From an uncultured Lachnospiraceae bacterium (GTDB taxonomy: Bacteria > Bacillota > Clostridia > Lachnospirales > Lachnospiraceae): 63,838 bases of DNA. A program made the position numbers and the translations under genes. Positions 35,862 to 45,620 of this stretch are shown piece after piece. Each line of letters opens with the position of its first letter. The stretch's first letter is position 1. The DNA is taken from contig ONEJ01000020.1 in the NCBI GenBank assembly GCA_900316805.1, forward strand, positions 1 to 63,838, given 5' to 3'. The notes below the pieces were generated by a model. That model did not search any database. It was not told the origin of the DNA and was given only the letters and a program-made list of their open reading frames with translations.

Positions 35862-36740
35862 TTAACCCTTTACAGCTCCGCTCATACCTTCCACATAGTA
35901 CTTCTGTGTAAACATAAACAGAATTGCAATCGGGATAGATACGACTACTGCACCGGCAGCAAAGCATGTATACCAGGAGTCAATGTACTCCTTCTCCAGC
36001 ATCTTCCAAAGTCCGATAGATACGGTATAATATTTTGCATCCGCACGGCAGATAACCTTTGCAAAAATGAAGTCTACCCATGGTGCCATGAAGGATGTCA
36101 GAATCGTATACACGATAATCGGCTTACTAAGCGGAATGGTGATTTTCGTAAAAATCTGCCATCTGGAAGCACCGTCAATAATTGCAGCTTCATCCAGTGA
36201 TCTTGGAACCGTATCAAAGAATCCCTTTCCTACGTAGAAACCTACACCGGTTCCGGCGGAGAATACAATGATCAATGCAATTCTTATCATGCCACCCTCT
36301 ACCAGATTCAATGCCTTCAAAATGTAGTAAACAGAAATCATGGACATGAATGATGGGAATAATCCCAGAATCATTGCGATGTTCATGAACGGCTTTCTCA
36401 TCTTGAAACGCATTCTTGACATACAGTAAGATACGGATAATACAAAGATCGTGGAAATAATACACACGAACACTGCAATGATAAAGGTATTCATGAACAT
36501 CTTCGGGAAGTTCAGGATACTGGTATCCGTAAACAGTTTCACATAGTTGTTAATGGTATAGCTTTTCGGGAAGAAGGTGGTTACATAAGACCCCTTCTCA
36601 GCACGGAAGCTGGTCAGTACAACCCAGAAAATCGGGAGTACCCAGATAAAAGCTAAAATAGCCAAAATAATATGTACAATGGTATTTACCACTGTCTTGC
36701 GGGCTTTTCCTGCTCTGATTGGTTTACTATTCTTGCTCAT
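35862..36740 (-). CDS. sugar ABC transporter permease, MalG type
   Basis: A 292-residue inner-membrane permease with six spans. The EAA coupling loop reads PRSLDEAAIIDGASRWQIFTKITIPLSKPI, the site that contacts the ATPase. The C-terminal FMFTQKYYVEGMSGAVKG is typical of MalG proteins for maltose/maltodextrins. The start overlaps the malF stop by one base (TAATG). It works with MalF and the binding protein upstream. No ATPase is in the cluster. Confidence 0.93.
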   Translation of the reverse strand: MSKNSKPIRAGKARKTVVNTIVHIILAILAFIWVLPIFWVVLTSFRAEKGSYVTTFFPKSYTINNYVKLFTDTSILNFPKMFMNTFIIAVFVCIISTIFVLSVSYCMSRMRFKMRKPFMNIAMILGLFPSFMSMISVYYILKALNLVEGGMIRIALIIVFSAGTGVGFYVGKGFFDTVPRSLDEAAIIDGASRWQIFTKITIPLSKPIIVYTILTSFMAPWVDFIFAKVICRADAKYYTVSIGLWKMLEKEYIDSWYTCFAAGAVVVSIPIAILFMFTQKYYVEGMSGAVKG

Positions 36741-38116
36741 TACATGAATCCCTCCTCATCTTTGTAGGATGCGGTATTTCGATAAGTAACTAACGAAACA
36801 ATCGCCAAAACGATGAATGTCATAATACCAATGACAGCACCCAGGTTAAAGTAGCTCTTATCAACCGTCAGCTTGTACAGCCAGGTAACCAGAAGATCCG
36901 TACTTCCCGCTGTATCTCCGACTCCCGTTGGATTTCCTCCGGAAAGAAGGAAGATAACGTTGAAGTTGTTGATATTACCCGTAAACTGTGTGATCAGATA
37001 CGGTGTCATAACAAAGAGCATGTAAGGCATGGTGATCTTAAAGAAAATCTGTACGGCATTAGCACCGTCGATCTTGGCAGCTTCATAAAGTTCTGCCGGA
37101 ATATTCTGTAAGATACCGGTTACCTGAAGCAGGGTATATGGAATACCAACCCAGATATTGATGACAATAACCGTTACCCTTGCCCACATAGGACTGGAGA
37201 AGAATGGCAGCGCCTGATCGATGAGTCCATACTTCAGTAATAAAGTATTGACGATACCGGTAGGCTGTAACATACTTCTCATGATCAGTAAGGATACGAA
37301 CTGCGGTACTGCAATGGAAAGAACGAAGCAGAAACGCCAGAAGCCCTTAGCCTTGGTCTCCTTACGGTTGATAACAATTGCTAAGATCATACCAAAGATG
37401 AAGTTCAGTACCGTTGCAAAAACTGCCCAGATCAGGGTCCATCCCAATACGGAATAGAACTGCCCACCGATACCATCCTTGATATTTAAGATCTTCTTGA
37501 AGTTCGCAAAACCAACCCAGTCAAACAATACCATCTTATCATTGATCTTACTGTAGTTGGTAAATGCCATTGTGATATTGTAGATCAAAGGTAAGATGGT
37601 GAAAACCAGAATACCCATGATTGGGAAAAACAACAACAGTTTATGTAAATTTTGATCGAACAAACTCTTGAAGTCTTCAACAAATGTGTTCAAATGTTTG
37701 CCTTCTTTGGCTAACACTTCTGCCTTGTAGGCACTCTTCACAGAATCGTGCCATACAATAAGAAACATAACTGTGACGAACAATGTTGCCACACCAAACA
37801 ACAGAATCAGGTTAGACTGATCACCGGCCTCGTATTCATAAATACTCTTTGCCTCATTCCAGACCTTCTGCTGTTCTCTCCATCCCAGGGAAGGGAGCAT
37901 GGAGATACTGTAAAAACCGTACTGGATCATATAAACCAGCCAGCCAATCTCGATTGCCAGATACATCAGTCCCTTTACAATCTGCTTATGGGCGATATTC
38001 CCAAGCCCCATAAGCAACAGGGATAACTTTGTAATAACATTTCCTTTTGTTATCGCTTTGGTTAAAGTATATGGATTATCAAATTCCTTGTTATTCTTCT
38101 TCTCAGCCTTTTTCAC
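36740..38116 (-). CDS. sugar ABC transporter permease, MalF type with N-terminal extension
   Basis: A 458-residue permease. The first 170 residues form an extension with about three hydrophobic segments not found in short MalF homologues (LLLMGLGNIAHKQIVKGL, LFGVATLFVTVMFLIVW); the core (about 180-450) has six spans. The coupling loop is IPAELYEAAKIDGANAVQIFFKITMPY, and a conserved QFTGNINNFNVIFLLSGG follows. It forms the heterodimer with MalG. It starts after a hairpin that separates it from malE. Extended MalF forms are usual in Gram-positive maltodextrin systems. Confidence 0.92.
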   Translation of the reverse strand: MKKAEKKNNKEFDNPYTLTKAITKGNVITKLSLLLMGLGNIAHKQIVKGLMYLAIEIGWLVYMIQYGFYSISMLPSLGWREQQKVWNEAKSIYEYEAGDQSNLILLFGVATLFVTVMFLIVWHDSVKSAYKAEVLAKEGKHLNTFVEDFKSLFDQNLHKLLLFFPIMGILVFTILPLIYNITMAFTNYSKINDKMVLFDWVGFANFKKILNIKDGIGGQFYSVLGWTLIWAVFATVLNFIFGMILAIVINRKETKAKGFWRFCFVLSIAVPQFVSLLIMRSMLQPTGIVNTLLLKYGLIDQALPFFSSPMWARVTVIVINIWVGIPYTLLQVTGILQNIPAELYEAAKIDGANAVQIFFKITMPYMLFVMTPYLITQFTGNINNFNVIFLLSGGNPTGVGDTAGSTDLLVTWLYKLTVDKSYFNLGAVIGIMTFIVLAIVSLVTYRNTASYKDEEGFM

Positions 38117-38136
38117 CCTACTGGCCTCCTATCAGT

Positions 38137-38179
38137 AAAAGACTCCAAGGTGCCGCAGCACGACATCCTGGAGTCTTTT
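38137..38179 (-). terminator. attenuating hairpin between malE and malF
   Basis: AAAAGACTCCA (38137-38147) pairs perfectly with TGGAGTCTTTT (38169-38179), with further pairing inside (GGTGCCGCAGCACGACATCC). The minus-strand U-run is part of the stem. Such hairpins after binding-protein genes raise binding-protein mRNA above that of the permeases. Confidence 0.75.
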
Positions 38180-38207
38180 GGTCTCCTAAATAATTCAGTT
38201 ACTCCGA

Positions 38208-39482
38208 TTATTCTGCAACATCTGTGTTCATTGCAGTGTTCATTTCCTCTGTCTTCTCAGCGGCATTGTCATGTGTAACCTCACCAGCGATGATGGCCTT
38301 ACCCATGTTCTCTGCCGGTGACCAATACTGACCCATCTTAGATACTAATGGCTGTACCATTGATGTATCTGTCATAACATTTGCTACTGCCTGAGCAATT
38401 GCATCACTGGAAACATCAATTGTTGTGTCAGAAGGAAGAATTCCTCTCATGTCATAATGAGCCTTCTGAGCATCAGTGCCAGCAAGGTAAGCTGCTAATG
38501 CCATAGCTACTTCCATATCATCAGCATTCGGATTTACACCAACTGCCTTAGATCCCATGAAGGACTTCAGAGTTCCCTCGTTGCCACCGATGTTAACGGA
38601 AGGTAACGCTGCAACGCCCATGTTGTCACCAAGAGCCTCTTTTACAGAAGCAGAATCCCATGTACCGGAGAAGATAGCATTTACAGATCCGTCACGAAGA
38701 CCTGACATACCAGCTCCGTCTGCATCATTGATGAAGTTCTTATTTGCTGCTAAATCTACTAAGTAATCAGTAACTGCTGTTGCCTTCTCGCCACCGAAGT
38801 CGATACCTGCTGCCTCATCAGTACCATCACCGAATAATGTACATCCGTTTGCTGCGTAGAATGCTGCGATGTACCATGAGTTTGTCAATGGGAAAGAAAC
38901 CTTTCCTTTCTCTAACATGGTATCAAGGCTCTTGATATCATCCTCAGAGAATACACTCTTGTCATAGTACATGAACCATGTATTGGATGTAAATGGGAAT
39001 GCTAATACAGCATCGTTATATGTAACAGAAGCTACGATAGACTCAGAGTTTGTAGCCTTGAGGTCCTCTAAGTAGCTTCCACCGATCTCTGCTAAACCGT
39101 TAACAGTTGCAAGATCCGGAATATTGTCGTTTGCAAGCATGTACACATCAGCACTGCCCTCAACGTCGTTCTTTACAGTATCCTTAGCTTCGCCCTCTGG
39201 ACATACACCATACTCAAATGTGATGTTCCAATTTGGATGAGCCTCGTTGAATGCGTCACACTGCTGGCTTAACCAACCGGTATCCTGATCCTCCTGTGGG
39301 CTCCATACAGTTAAGGAAACGTCCTTCTTCTCTTCCTCAGCAGGTGCCTGCTCAGTGCCTGCAGCAGCATCTCCACCTTCTGTACCTGCCGGCTGTCCAG
39401 CCTCACCTTTACTGCCACATCCTGCGAATGTGCCAAGTGCCATTGCAGAAACTAATAATAATGATACAAGTTTCTTTTTCAT
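38208..39482 (-). CDS. maltose/maltodextrin-binding lipoprotein, MalE type
   Basis: A 424-residue extracellular binding protein. The lipoprotein signal reads VSLLLVSAMALGTFAGCG with Cys22, followed by a Gly/Ala/Glu-rich linker to about residue 50. The mature part resembles MalE: SLTVWSPQEDQ, FNEAHPNWNITFEYG, AVLAFPFTSNTWFMYYDKSVF, LTNSWYIAAFYAANG, AIFSGTWDSASV. It is the first gene of the operon, with a good promoter and AGGAGG eight bases before the ATG. Maltodextrin specificity is inferred from the neighbouring amylase and MalFG. Confidence 0.92.
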   Translation of the reverse strand: MKKKLVSLLLVSAMALGTFAGCGSKGEAGQPAGTEGGDAAAGTEQAPAEEEKKDVSLTVWSPQEDQDTGWLSQQCDAFNEAHPNWNITFEYGVCPEGEAKDTVKNDVEGSADVYMLANDNIPDLATVNGLAEIGGSYLEDLKATNSESIVASVTYNDAVLAFPFTSNTWFMYYDKSVFSEDDIKSLDTMLEKGKVSFPLTNSWYIAAFYAANGCTLFGDGTDEAAGIDFGGEKATAVTDYLVDLAANKNFINDADGAGMSGLRDGSVNAIFSGTWDSASVKEALGDNMGVAALPSVNIGGNEGTLKSFMGSKAVGVNPNADDMEVAMALAAYLAGTDAQKAHYDMRGILPSDTTIDVSSDAIAQAVANVMTDTSMVQPLVSKMGQYWSPAENMGKAIIAGEVTHDNAAEKTEEMNTAMNTDVAE

Positions 39483-39537
39483 TACAATATCCTCCTATAA
39501 GAAATCTTCTGTCTCAGACCTTAAATCTGATATTCTC

Positions 39538-39566
39538 ATTATACTTTTGTAGGATTTCGAGGTAAA
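39538..39566 (-). promoter_or_regulatory. promoter of the malEFG operon
   Basis: On the minus strand TTTACC (39566-39561) and TATAAT (39543-39538) are 17 bp apart, about 55 bp before the malE start. The weak -35 leaves room for activation, for example by the YesN-type regulator encoded downstream. Confidence 0.65.
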
Positions 39567-39604
39567 TATAAGCATTTTAAGAAATATATCAAATTTCTGT
39601 GTTT

Positions 39605-42085
39605 TTATATTTTTTTAATATTTTTTATAAATTCCGCAACAAATCGGATCACCGCATCAGCCTCATTTTTTTCCATCTGTCCCTTTCCGTACAGGCCTCT
39701 CTCCAGCAGGCGACAGACCTTTGAAACATCTGCATCCACCGGCTTTCCCTCCAGGGAAGCGGCAAGTTTGAGCACATCCCCCGGAAGAGCCGGAATCTGT
39801 ATATCCTTATGGGATTTCTGCAATGTGTGCACAAGCCTTCTATAATCATAGGAAAGCACATCGTCATAGCGTCCGCTGCGGTAAGCACGCATCCTGAGGA
39901 ACCGCGGTTTCAGCCGCACATACCCCCCTCGTCCCAGGAACAGGAGAAACAGCACAAATACCAGTACCGCCAAAGGCATCAGCACAAAGGAATGATCCTT
40001 AAAGACAGAGCCCGCCGGGTTGTCCACTGCCTCCTGCGATCCATCGGTCACTTCCGTTGTTTCCCCCTGCTGCACGGAAAACAGCCCCGCAAAAATCTGC
40101 AGGAAGGAATTGTACTCATCAGCCGCATCAATATCCTCGGAAGGCGGCGTGAAATCCACCGGCACCCAGCCAAAGCCCTCCAGATAAATCTCCGTCCAAG
40201 CATGGGCATTGGCATCCGGAACCATAACCGTCACAACGCCGGACTTCTCCAGCTCATTGGAGCCGGTAAACCAGTCCTCCACCGCCTCCCCCTCCTTCGG
40301 TGCAGCCTCCGCATAATCTGTGGTCTGGATCACATACCCTTCCACATAGCGGGCCGGAATGCCATAAGCCCGGCAAAGCAAAGTCCCCGCTGTGGCAAAA
40401 TGGGTACAGAACCCCTTTTTCTGGTGCTCCAGAAACCAGGTCACAAAGTCCTGATTCTGTGGTGTCGCCCCGGGATTCAGGGAGTAGCTGTAGTTTTCTT
40501 CCAGATAAGAACAGATCCGTTCCACCGTTTCCTGCGCAGTCTGCCCCTCCCCGATCTCTGCCGCAAGGCCGGACAGTTTCGGATAGATGTTCTCCGGGAT
40601 CTGCGTGTAAGCTTCTTTACACAATTCCTCATAGGTCTCTATATATTTTCTCTCATTGGCGCCGGTTTTCTCCGACTCCAATAGAGAATCCGCCCCCTTT
40701 TGAAGTTCGGAAAGATCCTGGGTATAAGGATAATAGTTCAAAGAATAGGTCTGCCCAACAGGCGATGCCCCCACCAGTACACTGTAGGAAACCTGTGGCA
40801 GCGCCCCGGTCTCCCCTGCTTCATAATAGGGAAGATACAAATAGCCGCTCTCTGCCCCCACATTTTTTACCGTCATCTTTCCATACTGCACCCCGGAATC
40901 CTTTTCCTCCGAGAAACGGGCCAGACGCTTTGCCTCCAGCCGCGCCGTGAAATTCTCATAGGACTCATGATACCCCTTCTTTTTTACCCAGCCCTCCTCG
41001 TAATTCGGTGCAAGCCACTGATTGCCGGTATATTCAGCCCCCGTATAGGCCTTCAGATACATAGACTCCAGACTGCTGGGCACAAAGGTCACCTCCAGAT
41101 CCGTTTCATAATCCGCCTTGATCCGGTTCACCCCGCCCAGACGCCCGCCGGAAATGCCGCCGGTTGCATCGTAGCGGTTGAAAAGGCTGGAAAATCCGCT
41201 CTGCACCAGAGTTTCGATGGTGGAATCCGTGGCAGCCTTGAGGGCGCTGGTCTTCTCCGACCCCGGCAGCACCAGCCGCATCAGAGGATAGGCAGCCAGA
41301 GAAAAAAGCAAGGTCCATCCAAAGGTAATCCCAAGAAGCTGCCCCATGACCTTCCCCTGTCCCTTATAGGAAAAGACGTTCTTTTTTACCACAAAAGCCT
41401 GATCCTTTTTCCGCCGCTCGCTTAAGGCATAATGGCCGCTTCTCTTGAAAAACAAAACGGATGCATACACAAAAAGCAGAAGAAAAACAGAAATCAGCGA
41501 AGGCATTTTTTCAATATACAGCCCGAACTGCAGAAACGGGAAGGTAAAGAGCATCGTAAGACAAATGCTCATATAGTTGGAAATCGCGATGTTGAGCAGA
41601 ACGATCAGGAAAAAGCCCAGATAAAGAAAGGCATATGTCATGGCAAGATAACGGTTGTCCACCGCCTCGTAGGCCTCGCCGGTATAATTTAACCGGAAAT
41701 ACTCCCGGTAGTCCGACTTTACCTGATTGACAATGGCCTGATAACCACTGTTCACATAACGCCGGTTCTGGAAAATGGAAAAAGCAAAGACAAAAAATGC
41801 GATGGGGTATCCGATGTTGAACAGCACATGATGGTAGTGCAGAAAAGACAAAAGCATGGAAAACACGAAAAACGCCACTACGATAAGCAGCAGATTAACC
41901 TGCAGTTCAAAGGCTGATACAATGCTTAAAATCGTCCCAAGGGCTGCGCCGAACATGAGGAATCCCTTCCACAGGCAGATGGTGCCCCTTCCTGTGTCAA
42001 AGTCCCCAAAGGGCTCTGTGATGGTGTATCCAACAGCTTTTTCGTATTCTTTCGATTGTTCCTGTTTACGCGTCCGAAGCTTCAT
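39605..42085 (-). CDS. TgpA-like membrane transglutaminase-domain protein
   Basis: An 826-residue membrane protein with about six N-terminal spans (to about 260), an extracellular region holding a transglutaminase core, and a last span near 690 with a cytoplasmic tail. The catalytic triad is visible: Cys in KKGFCTHFATAGTLLCRAYG, His in NAHAWTEIYLEGFGW and Asp in VPVDFTP. The C-terminal DUF4129-like part is short. MoxR, DUF58 and transglutaminase genes are often linked, but the role is unsettled. I start at the ATG at 42085, six bases after AAGGAG, overlapping the DUF58 gene by 20 bp. Confidence 0.88.
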   Translation of the reverse strand: MKLRTRKQEQSKEYEKAVGYTITEPFGDFDTGRGTICLWKGFLMFGAALGTILSIVSAFELQVNLLLIVVAFFVFSMLLSFLHYHHVLFNIGYPIAFFVFAFSIFQNRRYVNSGYQAIVNQVKSDYREYFRLNYTGEAYEAVDNRYLAMTYAFLYLGFFLIVLLNIAISNYMSICLTMLFTFPFLQFGLYIEKMPSLISVFLLLFVYASVLFFKRSGHYALSERRKKDQAFVVKKNVFSYKGQGKVMGQLLGITFGWTLLFSLAAYPLMRLVLPGSEKTSALKAATDSTIETLVQSGFSSLFNRYDATGGISGGRLGGVNRIKADYETDLEVTFVPSSLESMYLKAYTGAEYTGNQWLAPNYEEGWVKKKGYHESYENFTARLEAKRLARFSEEKDSGVQYGKMTVKNVGAESGYLYLPYYEAGETGALPQVSYSVLVGASPVGQTYSLNYYPYTQDLSELQKGADSLLESEKTGANERKYIETYEELCKEAYTQIPENIYPKLSGLAAEIGEGQTAQETVERICSYLEENYSYSLNPGATPQNQDFVTWFLEHQKKGFCTHFATAGTLLCRAYGIPARYVEGYVIQTTDYAEAAPKEGEAVEDWFTGSNELEKSGVVTVMVPDANAHAWTEIYLEGFGWVPVDFTPPSEDIDAADEYNSFLQIFAGLFSVQQGETTEVTDGSQEAVDNPAGSVFKDHSFVLMPLAVLVFVLFLLFLGRGGYVRLKPRFLRMRAYRSGRYDDVLSYDYRRLVHTLQKSHKDIQIPALPGDVLKLAASLEGKPVDADVSKVCRLLERGLYGKGQMEKNEADAVIRFVAEFIKNIKKI

Positions 42086-43100
42086 CCATAACTCCTTCAT
42101 GGGTAATCTGTATCAGGGTTCCCTTCTGCATACCGCTGTCTCTGTATACCTGCAGTGCCAGATTCTCTGCCGTATAGGGCAATTCGTAGTAAGCCTCCCT
42201 AAGCACCTGCTTTAAATCCTCTTCATTTCTCACAGGCGAGGAGGTAAACTCTCTTCGGCCCTCACTGTAAAATCCAAAGAAAAAATTCTCGTGATACGCC
42301 AGCAGTTCCAAAGCCACTCCATGGGCATAAGTAACCGCCTGGTCCAGATACTCCGGGTGCTCCGGCGGACAATACAGCTCCAGCAGCACATAAAATTGGT
42401 GGGAGGCAGCCGCCTCGTTCTCCTTAACCATCAGCTTGTCAATTTTCGCTGACAGCTTCCAATGGATGCTCTGCAGACGGTCTCCCGGCCGGTACTCCCT
42501 GATATCCGTCACATTGGAAGAGACATTGCCCGTCTTCACCGAAGACTCATACTCGTCAAAGCCCTCCGTATAAAAGGACGGATGGTAGGTGATTTCCATC
42601 TTTTCCACCGGAAAAACCATGGTCTGGGTACACAGATGGATTTCTTTTTTAAAGGAGAAAAAGTGTAAAAGATCATAAGCCTTCAGGGATGCCATCTCTG
42701 CCCGGTACAGCCCGCAATAGTGGAAGGTGAAGGGCAGGGAAAGAGCTTCCTTTTTCCCCACCGGCGCCGGCAGGACATAAATCTGCTCCTCTCCCTTATT
42801 ATAATATGGAGAAGAAACCACCAGAGGACATTCCACATGAAGAAGTGGAAATCGGCCGGGGTTCAAAAAGCGGACAGTCAGCGACACCTGAAGTTTTTTC
42901 TCCGCCTCTGCCGCGGAAAAATCAAGCTCTGCCGAAAGCTTCTCAAAGCTCTTCCTGCACAGCAGATAACTCACCTGAGGAAGCAGAAGCACCAGCAAAA
43001 ACAGCACCACAAGAAATGCCTGCCGGTAGAAAAATACGCAAAGGAGCAGGATAAGAGCCACAATCAGATAGCCGGTGATATTTCGAATCTGTTTTCCCAT
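42066..43100 (-). CDS. DUF58 domain protein
   Basis: A 344-residue protein with two adjacent hydrophobic segments at the N terminus (about 8-50, ITGYLIVALILLLCVFF) and a DUF58 domain containing the family's REYRPGDRLQSIHWKLSAK motif near residue 210. DUF58 proteins are partners of MoxR ATPases and resemble von Willebrand-type folds. I use the ATG at 43100 because homology begins at GKQIRNITGY; its ribosome site is weak (CCGGAAATC), and a TTG at 43130 is an alternative. Translation is probably coupled to the transglutaminase gene. Confidence 0.87.
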   Translation of the reverse strand: MGKQIRNITGYLIVALILLLCVFFYRQAFLVVLFLLVLLLPQVSYLLCRKSFEKLSAELDFSAAEAEKKLQVSLTVRFLNPGRFPLLHVECPLVVSSPYYNKGEEQIYVLPAPVGKKEALSLPFTFHYCGLYRAEMASLKAYDLLHFFSFKKEIHLCTQTMVFPVEKMEITYHPSFYTEGFDEYESSVKTGNVSSNVTDIREYRPGDRLQSIHWKLSAKIDKLMVKENEAAASHQFYVLLELYCPPEHPEYLDQAVTYAHGVALELLAYHENFFFGFYSEGRREFTSSPVRNEEDLKQVLREAYYELPYTAENLALQVYRDSGMQKGTLIQITHEGVMDEASDA

Positions 43101-43154
43101 GATTTCCGGTTGCGCCCCCTTCCCCTGCAAATCCTTTTTCCTATTGACAGCTTC

Positions 43155-44084
43155 CTACCCGATCCGCGGAATCGGAACCTCCGAAAGCACCTGCTCTGTC
43201 ACATCAAACTCCGTCTTTCCCGCCGCCTTCGCCGCCGTAGAAAGCATAAGTCGGTGATTGGCCACACTGTAAAACACCTCATGGATATCCTCCGGAGACA
43301 CAAAATCCCGCTCCTCCATATAGGCATGGACTCTTGCCATCTTAAGGAGCGCTAAGCTTCCTCTGGGGCTGATACCCTGGGACACCCACTGGTTTCCCCG
43401 GGTCGCCTCAATGAGCCTTACGATGTAATCCAAAAGCTCGTCCTTGCAGAACACCTCCGCCGCCTGCTGCTGCATCTTGCGAAACTCCTCTGCCGTACAT
43501 ACCGGCTGCACCACATCGATCTGATCCATACAGTGTCCTCTCAGAATATCCGTCGCCGCAGCATGGCTGGGATACCCCAGACTCAGCCGCACGAAGAACC
43601 GGTCCAGCTGGGAATCCGGCAGCTTCTGGGTTCCCGAGGCACCTACCGGATTCTGGGTGGCAATGACGAAGAAGGGCTCCTCCAGCGGTCTTGTCACTCC
43701 GTCCACCGTCACCTTGTGCTCCTCCATCACCTCCAGAAGCGCCGACTGGGTTTTCGGAGATGTCCGGTTAATTTCATCTGCCAGAAACAGATTCGTAAAA
43801 ATACAGCCCGGCCGGTAAGAAAACTCCCCGGTCTTGTTATCGTATAAGGTAAATCCCAAGATATCGCTGGGCAGTACGTCCGGCGTAAACTGCATACGCT
43901 TATAGGACAGGGAAACCGCTCTGGATAACGCCACCGCCAGGGTTGTTTTCCCAACTCCCGGAATATCCTCCAGAAGAATATGTCCACCGGCCAGCATCGC
44001 CCCAAGCACCATGTGGATTACCGTGTCCTTGCCCCGCACAACCTTTGCAATTTCCCCATGTATTTTTTGAATCTGTCCTCTCAT
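43155..44084 (-). CDS. MoxR-family AAA+ ATPase
   Basis: A 309-residue cytosolic AAA+ ATPase. Walker A is DIPGVGKTTLAVAL near residue 40, Walker B LFLADEINRTSPKTQSALLEVMEE, sensor 1 VIATQNPVG and the arginine-finger region LDRFFVRLSLGYPS. MoxR proteins are chaperone-like and work with DUF58/VWA partners. I start at the ATG at 44084, preceded by GAGAGGG. It lies seven bases after trkH and begins the MoxR-DUF58-transglutaminase set. Confidence 0.94.
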   Translation of the reverse strand: MRGQIQKIHGEIAKVVRGKDTVIHMVLGAMLAGGHILLEDIPGVGKTTLAVALSRAVSLSYKRMQFTPDVLPSDILGFTLYDNKTGEFSYRPGCIFTNLFLADEINRTSPKTQSALLEVMEEHKVTVDGVTRPLEEPFFVIATQNPVGASGTQKLPDSQLDRFFVRLSLGYPSHAAATDILRGHCMDQIDVVQPVCTAEEFRKMQQQAAEVFCKDELLDYIVRLIEATRGNQWVSQGISPRGSLALLKMARVHAYMEERDFVSPEDIHEVFYSVANHRLMLSTAAKAAGKTEFDVTEQVLSEVPIPRIG

Positions 44085-44091
44085 AACCCTC

Positions 44092-45612
44092 TCACTTTCC
44101 TCTCCATTGTCGTGTATCCCTGATGTACCACATGTCAGTTTTTCTTTTATTGGAAAAATTAACACGATTCCATGTGCTTCCCGAAAACAGGATCAGTATC
44201 GGGAAAATTTCCAGTCTGCCCGCCAGCATATCAAAGATCAGCACCAGCTTGGAAAAATTGGAAAAAAACGAATAATTTGCCGTAGGTCCCACCATTTCCA
44301 GCCCCGGCCCGATGTTGTTAAAGCAGGATATAACCGCGGAAATATTGGTAGGAATCGTCAGTTCATCCACAGACACCAGAAGGATGCTGATCACCAAGAT
44401 CATCACGTATGCCACCAGGTAGGTGTTGGTGTTGCGAATAACCTCCTCGCTGGTCTTCGTGCCATTCACCCACACCGCCTCCACACGCCTGGGATTTAAC
44501 AGACGTCTGATATTCCGCCTCAGGCTCTTGAACAATAAAAGCACGCGCCCCACCTTGAGACCTCCCGCCGTACTGCCGGCGCAGGCTCCCACAAACATCA
44601 GAAGCAGCAGCAGGATTCTGGAGAAATTAGGCCACAGATCAAAATCCGTGGTGGCAAATCCCGTAGTGGTCACCACCGATGCCACCTGAAAAGCCGCATG
44701 TCTTACCGTCTCCCCGAAGGTCGGGTAAAATCCCTTTAAATTCCACACCAGAAGAAAAATGCTGCACACCACTATGGTCACATACAGCCGCAGTTCCTCA
44801 TCCTTCCATACCGCCTTCACCTTTCTTAACAGCAGCAGATAAAAGCAGCTGAAATTCATGCCGAACAGCAGCATAAACACCGTGCATACATTCTGAATAT
44901 AGGGGCTGTAGCCCGCAATACTGTCATTTTTAATTCCAAAGCCGCCGGTTCCCGCCGTTCCAAAGGCCGTACAGACCGAATCAAACACCGGCATCCCCCC
45001 TGCCAGCAGGAAGAGAAAATCCAGCACTGTCAGAAGAATATAAATTAGATATAATATTCTGGCCGTTGTCCGCATTTTCGGCACCAGCTTGCCCACATCA
45101 GGTCCCGGGCTCTCTGCCCGAAGCAGGTGCATGGTAAACCCGCTGCCGGATTCCCGGTTCGGTGCCAGTGCCAGCAGGAATACCAAAACCCCCATTCCTC
45201 CCAGCCAGTGGCTGAAACTTCTCCAATAGAGTATGCCTCTGGACAATGCCTCCACATCCGCAAGAATTGAGGCTCCTGTGGTGGTAAATCCGCTGACCAT
45301 CTCAAACAGGGCATCTATCGGTTTTGGGATCTCCTCGGAAAGCAAAAATGGCAGACAGCCAAACACGCTGATGGCGATCCAGCTGATTCCCACGCACACA
45401 AAACCTTCTCTGGCATAGAAGCGTTTTTCCGAATTCCGGCAGATAAAATACAGTGCCAGAGCCACCAGAGAGATCACGGCAATGGCTGTCACAAACCCCA
45501 GAGTTGCCGTCTCCTCCTCATCGAATATGCTGATCAGCAGAGCCGGCAGCATAAAGATTACTTCCATCATCAGAATCTGGGAAAGAAACTTTCCCATCAT
45601 TTTATAATTCAT
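44092..45612 (-). CDS. trkH: Trk-type potassium uptake protein TrkH
   Basis: A 506-residue K+ translocating subunit with four M1-P-M2 repeats. Selectivity-filter-like segments are visible: SGFTTTGASIL near 110, AFGTAGTGGFG near 220, VTTTGFATTDF near 320 and NNIGPGLEMVG near 430. The first repeat carries the typical T-T-G filter. I start at the ATG at 45612, preceded by GTGAGG; the GTG at 45624 overlaps the trkA stop but lacks a ribosome site. It should form a complex with the TrkA product encoded immediately upstream. Confidence 0.95.
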   Translation of the reverse strand: MNYKMMGKFLSQILMMEVIFMLPALLISIFDEEETATLGFVTAIAVISLVALALYFICRNSEKRFYAREGFVCVGISWIAISVFGCLPFLLSEEIPKPIDALFEMVSGFTTTGASILADVEALSRGILYWRSFSHWLGGMGVLVFLLALAPNRESGSGFTMHLLRAESPGPDVGKLVPKMRTTARILYLIYILLTVLDFLFLLAGGMPVFDSVCTAFGTAGTGGFGIKNDSIAGYSPYIQNVCTVFMLLFGMNFSCFYLLLLRKVKAVWKDEELRLYVTIVVCSIFLLVWNLKGFYPTFGETVRHAAFQVASVVTTTGFATTDFDLWPNFSRILLLLLMFVGACAGSTAGGLKVGRVLLLFKSLRRNIRRLLNPRRVEAVWVNGTKTSEEVIRNTNTYLVAYVMILVISILLVSVDELTIPTNISAVISCFNNIGPGLEMVGPTANYSFFSNFSKLVLIFDMLAGRLEIFPILILFSGSTWNRVNFSNKRKTDMWYIRDTRQWRGK

Positions 45613-45620
45613 GCTGCGCC

